Positions 61,373 to 64,000 of a stretch of 64,000 nt of DNA are shown here, in pieces. Each line of letters begins with the position of its first letter. Position 1 is the first letter of the stretch. Both the position numbers and the translations under genes were made by a program. The notes below the pieces were generated by a model. It was not told the origin of the DNA. It saw only the letters and a list, made by a program, of their open reading frames with translations, and did not search any database. The DNA is from Psychrobacter sp. Cmf 22.2 (GTDB lineage Bacteria > Pseudomonadota > Gammaproteobacteria > Pseudomonadales > Moraxellaceae): the NCBI RefSeq assembly GCF_001921745.1, contig NZ_MRYA01000001.1, forward strand, positions 868,001-932,000. The letters are read 5' to 3'.

Positions 61373-62650
61373 CTATGAGCGTGGTTTATTTGCTGTCATT
61401 TTTAGTAATTTGGGCGCACTTAAACCATGCATAAAGATAGAGGATAAGATAACAATAGAGCATACCACCCAAAGCTTAAGCGCGTCTTCTTCCCCAAAAA
61501 ATCCGTGATTAAGGGCATAAGACAAATAATATAAAGTACCAATGCCTCTAATACCAAGGGCAGATATTGCATATTTTTCTGTTCGAGGTAGGTTTAATCC
61601 TGTCAGTGCGATAATACCCCCTAGCGGACGGATGAGTAGTAAGAAGGTAAAGCTTACAATATAGACCCGCCATGTCAGCTCAACATCTGATTGCAACCCT
61701 TGTCCAATAAGTATGCCAAAAGCTACCAGTACTAAAGACATCAATAGACCTTCTGATTGCTCAGCGAAGTCATGCAGTTTTTCATGATAACTGTGTTCGT
61801 GCTCTGAGCGGCGAAAGGCAAAAGCGGCGATAAAGACAGCAATAAAACCATAACTGTGTATATACTCAGCCAAGCCATAAGCTAACAATGTCAATGCAAT
61901 GACCACGTAACCTTGAGAGATGGTAGTCTCACGAGTATGCTTAGAAAACACCACTTTTGCCAAAGTCTTTCCAACGACTATACCGACCACTAAACCTGCA
62001 CCAATCTTCCATAATACGTCATGTGTAAACCAAGTCCAGAGTAGCTCGCCTGAGAATCCTTGACCTTCACTATAAGCTTCAGCTATCTTGATGGCTAAAT
62101 ATACAAAGGGAAATGCCAAGCCATCATTGAGTCCGGCTTCTGATGTCAAGGTAAAACGCGGGGCATCTTCGCCCCCAGTATTAGGCGGTCCAACTTGAAT
62201 GCTAGATGCCAATACAGGATCAGTAGGCGCAAGTACAGCCCCTAGTAAAATTGCTGCACCTATAGTCAGACCAAACGCGTAATAGCCTAAGACAGCCATT
62301 GCAAAAATACCAACAGGCATAGTAATAAGTAACAGCCGGGTAGTAGGGCGCCACAAACGCCAAGATAATGGCGTATCGATTTTGATACCTGCTCCAACCA
62401 GTGATACAAGTACCACAATCTCGGTGAGTTTCTCGATAATAACGCCATGTTCCATAGGGTCCAAAAATGACAAGGAGAGCCATAAATAGCCAATCACAAT
62501 GCCAAAAGTAACTTGAAGCATGGGTAGAGATACAGGTAGAGGCTTAAATACGATAGGAAAAATGGCACCAAATAAAAAGGCGATGCCGCAGACTAATAAG
62601 AATAAATTATAATTTTCAATCATAAGGTTTGTGCATGCCGCTTGGTCCAT
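61373..62650 (-). CDS. Cation:proton antiporter, CPA1/NhaP type
   Basis: An inner-membrane Na+(K+)/H+ antiporter of 425 aa with about 12 membrane segments. Family motifs are LLGAVLAPTDPVLASSIQVGPP (ion site with Asp) and TLTSEAGLNDGLAFPFVYLA, followed by IRGIGTLYYLSYALNHG near the C-terminus. An alternative ATG at 62623 gives 416 aa and a shorter N-terminus; neither start has a clear ribosome binding site. There is no long regulatory C-terminal domain. It is a single-gene unit between convergent and codirectional neighbours. Confidence 0.88.
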   Translation of the reverse strand: MDQAACTNLMIENYNLFLLVCGIAFLFGAIFPIVFKPLPVSLPMLQVTFGIVIGYLWLSLSFLDPMEHGVIIEKLTEIVVLVSLVGAGIKIDTPLSWRLWRPTTRLLLITMPVGIFAMAVLGYYAFGLTIGAAILLGAVLAPTDPVLASSIQVGPPNTGGEDAPRFTLTSEAGLNDGLAFPFVYLAIKIAEAYSEGQGFSGELLWTWFTHDVLWKIGAGLVVGIVVGKTLAKVVFSKHTRETTISQGYVVIALTLLAYGLAEYIHSYGFIAVFIAAFAFRRSEHEHSYHEKLHDFAEQSEGLLMSLVLVAFGILIGQGLQSDVELTWRVYIVSFTFLLLIRPLGGIIALTGLNLPRTEKYAISALGIRGIGTLYYLSYALNHGFFGEEDALKLWVVCSIVILSSIFMHGLSAPKLLKMTANKPRS

Positions 62651-62825
62651 TTAAAATATTTATGAGCTTTTAAATAGAAAGTTGATAATAGCTATCTCTA
62701 AAAGTTGTAAGGTGTAGGACGTAAATGTAATCTATAAAAGCGTTCAAAAACCTATAGTGACGAAAAAACGCAATGAGTTTCGCAAAAAATCGTTATCAAA
62801 ACGACAGCTGCGTTGTTTTTTGGTG

Positions 62826-62852
62826 AAAAAAAGCCAGCATGAAAGCTGGCTT
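62826..62852 (-). terminator. Intrinsic terminator of ilvD
   Basis: The stem AAGCCAGC with GCTGGCTT is followed on the minus strand by T7, 38 bases after the ilvD stop. Confidence 0.85.
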
Positions 62853-62889
62853 GATTTAAAAAATTAGTTCATTGCTCTGTAGTCTGTAG

Positions 62890-64000
62890 TTAGCGCTCCA
62901 CTTGACTCACATCTCGTATCGCACCAGTGTCCGCACTGGTAGTCATAGCAGCATAAGCACGTAGGGCAGGCGTGACATAACGCTCACGACTTACAGGCTT
63001 CCATGCATCGCGGCCGCGTGCTTCCATCGCCTCACGACGTGCTGCTAAATCTGCATCGCTGACCTGCATATTGATGGTACGGTTTGGGATATCAATATGG
63101 ATGGTATCGCCTTCTTCAACCAGACCAATCGCACCGCCTTCAGCAGCTTCTGGACTGGCGTGACCGATAGATAAGCCTGATGTACCACCAGAGAAACGAC
63201 CATCAGTGAGTAGCGCACATTCTTTACCCAAGCCTTTTGACTTAAGATAGGTGGTTGGATAAAGCATCTCTTGCATGCCAGGACCCCCTTTTGGACCTTC
63301 GAAGCGGATAATGACCACGTCACCTGCTATGATTTGATCATCAAGCACGGCTGCTACGGCTGCATCTTGTGATTCAAAAATACGCGCACGACCAGTAAAG
63401 GTTAAGATGCTTTCATCGACGCCAGCAGTCTTGACCACGCAGCCACGCTCAGCGATATTGCCATAGAGTACGGCAAGGCCACCATCTTCTGAATAGGCAT
63501 GCTTGACGCTACGAATACAGCCTGACTCACGGTTGACATCAAGGTTAGGCCACTCTTTTGACTGTGAAAACGCCTCAGTGGTACGTACGCCACCAGGTGC
63601 AGCAATGTAGCGGGCACGCGCCTCAGTATTATCAGGATTCATGATATCCCATTTATCAATGGCCTCTTTCATTGAGGAGCTATGGATAGTCGGTATATCG
63701 GTGGTAAGTAATCCTGCTCGATCAAGCTCAGCAAGTAATGCCATCACGCCGCCAGCACGGTGTACATCCTCCATATGATATTTTTGCGAAGCAGGGGCGA
63801 CTTTAGAGAGACAAGGGACACCGCGACTCAAACGGTCGATATCAGCCATTTTAAAATCCACTTCTGCTTCATTTGCTGCAGCCAATAGATGCAAAATAGT
63901 ATTGGTTGAGCCGCCCATCGCAATATCTAAGCTCATCGCATTTTCGAAGGCGGCTTTGGTCGCGATAGAGCGCGGCAATACAGAATCATCGTCCTGCTCA
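62890..64000 (-). CDS. ilvD: Dihydroxy-acid dehydratase, C-terminal part (partial)
   Basis: Fe-S enzyme of valine, leucine and isoleucine synthesis that dehydrates 2,3-dihydroxy-acids. The frame runs off the right end of the window, so roughly the first 240-250 of about 610 residues are missing, including part of the cluster-binding cysteines. The visible part matches E. coli IlvD closely: [87 protein letters not shown] and the end [19 protein letters not shown]. Confidence 0.96.
   Translation of the reverse strand, partial: EQDDDSVLPRSIATKAAFENAMSLDIAMGGSTNTILHLLAAANEAEVDFKMADIDRLSRGVPCLSKVAPASQKYHMEDVHRAGGVMALLAELDRAGLLTTDIPTIHSSSMKEAIDKWDIMNPDNTEARARYIAAPGGVRTTEAFSQSKEWPNLDVNRESGCIRSVKHAYSEDGGLAVLYGNIAERGCVVKTAGVDESILTFTGRARIFESQDAAVAAVLDDQIIAGDVVIIRFEGPKGGPGMQEMLYPTTYLKSKGLGKECALLTDGRFSGGTSGLSIGHASPEAAEGGAIGLVEEGDTIHIDIPNRTINMQVSDADLAARREAMEARGRDAWKPVSRERYVTPALRAYAAMTTSADTGAIRDVSQVER

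Overview
The window is a contiguous piece of a gammaproteobacterial chromosome. The Moraxellaceae are the best fit and Psychrobacter the most likely genus. This rests on the gene content and protein flavour: an aceE-aceF pair without an adjacent lpd, a two-lipoyl-domain AceF, rsmG-parA-parB followed by exbB-exbD-msbA-lpxK-kdsB-holB-pilZ, and moderate-to-low GC. No database search was possible, so the genus is inference. Both ends cut genes: sthA (transhydrogenase) on the left and ilvD on the right.

Layout. 1-1100: 3' part of sthA. 1239-7551 (minus): an export operon encoding a TolC-like channel, a YihY/BrkB membrane protein, an HlyD-type adaptor and two ABC-2 permeases, with no ATPase gene. 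7947-12751 (plus): glycerol kinase with an unusual insert, a glycine-zipper protein, an endonuclease/exonuclease/phosphatase-family protein and a TetR-like regulator. 12879-29667 (minus): a 17-kb surface-protein locus. 30260-34906 (plus): pyruvate dehydrogenase E1 and E2. 35097-39409: OmpW, a small zinc-ribbon membrane protein, a voltage-gated-type K+ channel, and a TerD-WYL pair. 39714-42419 (minus): a Lon-family protease. 42716-52979 (plus): rsmG, parA, parB, exbB, exbD, msbA, lpxK, kdsB, holB, pilZ. 53067-62650: PPK2, a thiolase with a long disordered N-terminus, a divergent long FabG and MaoC dehydratase, a DUF442-type phosphatase, a serine hydrolase and a CPA1 antiporter. 62890-end: ilvD.

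The most interesting part is the surface locus. In transcription order it encodes A1-B1-C1, A2-B2-C2, then D and E. A (about 680-700 aa), B (about 155 aa) and C (about 680-700 aa) are secreted proteins built from DUF11/SdrD/prealbumin-like beta domains. The A-B-C set is present twice as diverged paralogues. D is a 1766-aa protein with DUF11, SdrD-type and Ig-like domains followed by a predicted outer-membrane beta-barrel of more than 800 residues. E is a small exported protein that looks like the N-terminal part of OmpA-family partner proteins but lacks the OmpA domain. The A and C proteins share a C-terminal two-cysteine domain, and C and D share an N-terminal domain. Strong hairpins punctuate the operon, one of them just before D. 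I read this as an uncharacterised multi-subunit surface appendage or coat with its own outer-membrane anchor or exporter. The domain content is seen in the sequence; the assembly model is inference.

The rest is mostly housekeeping: central metabolism (aceEF, sthA, ilvD, glpK), chromosome segregation (parAB), lipopolysaccharide synthesis (msbA-lpxK-kdsB) and acyl-CoA/acyl-ACP chemistry (thiolase, FabG, MaoC). No tRNA, rRNA, CRISPR array, transposase or prophage gene was recognised.
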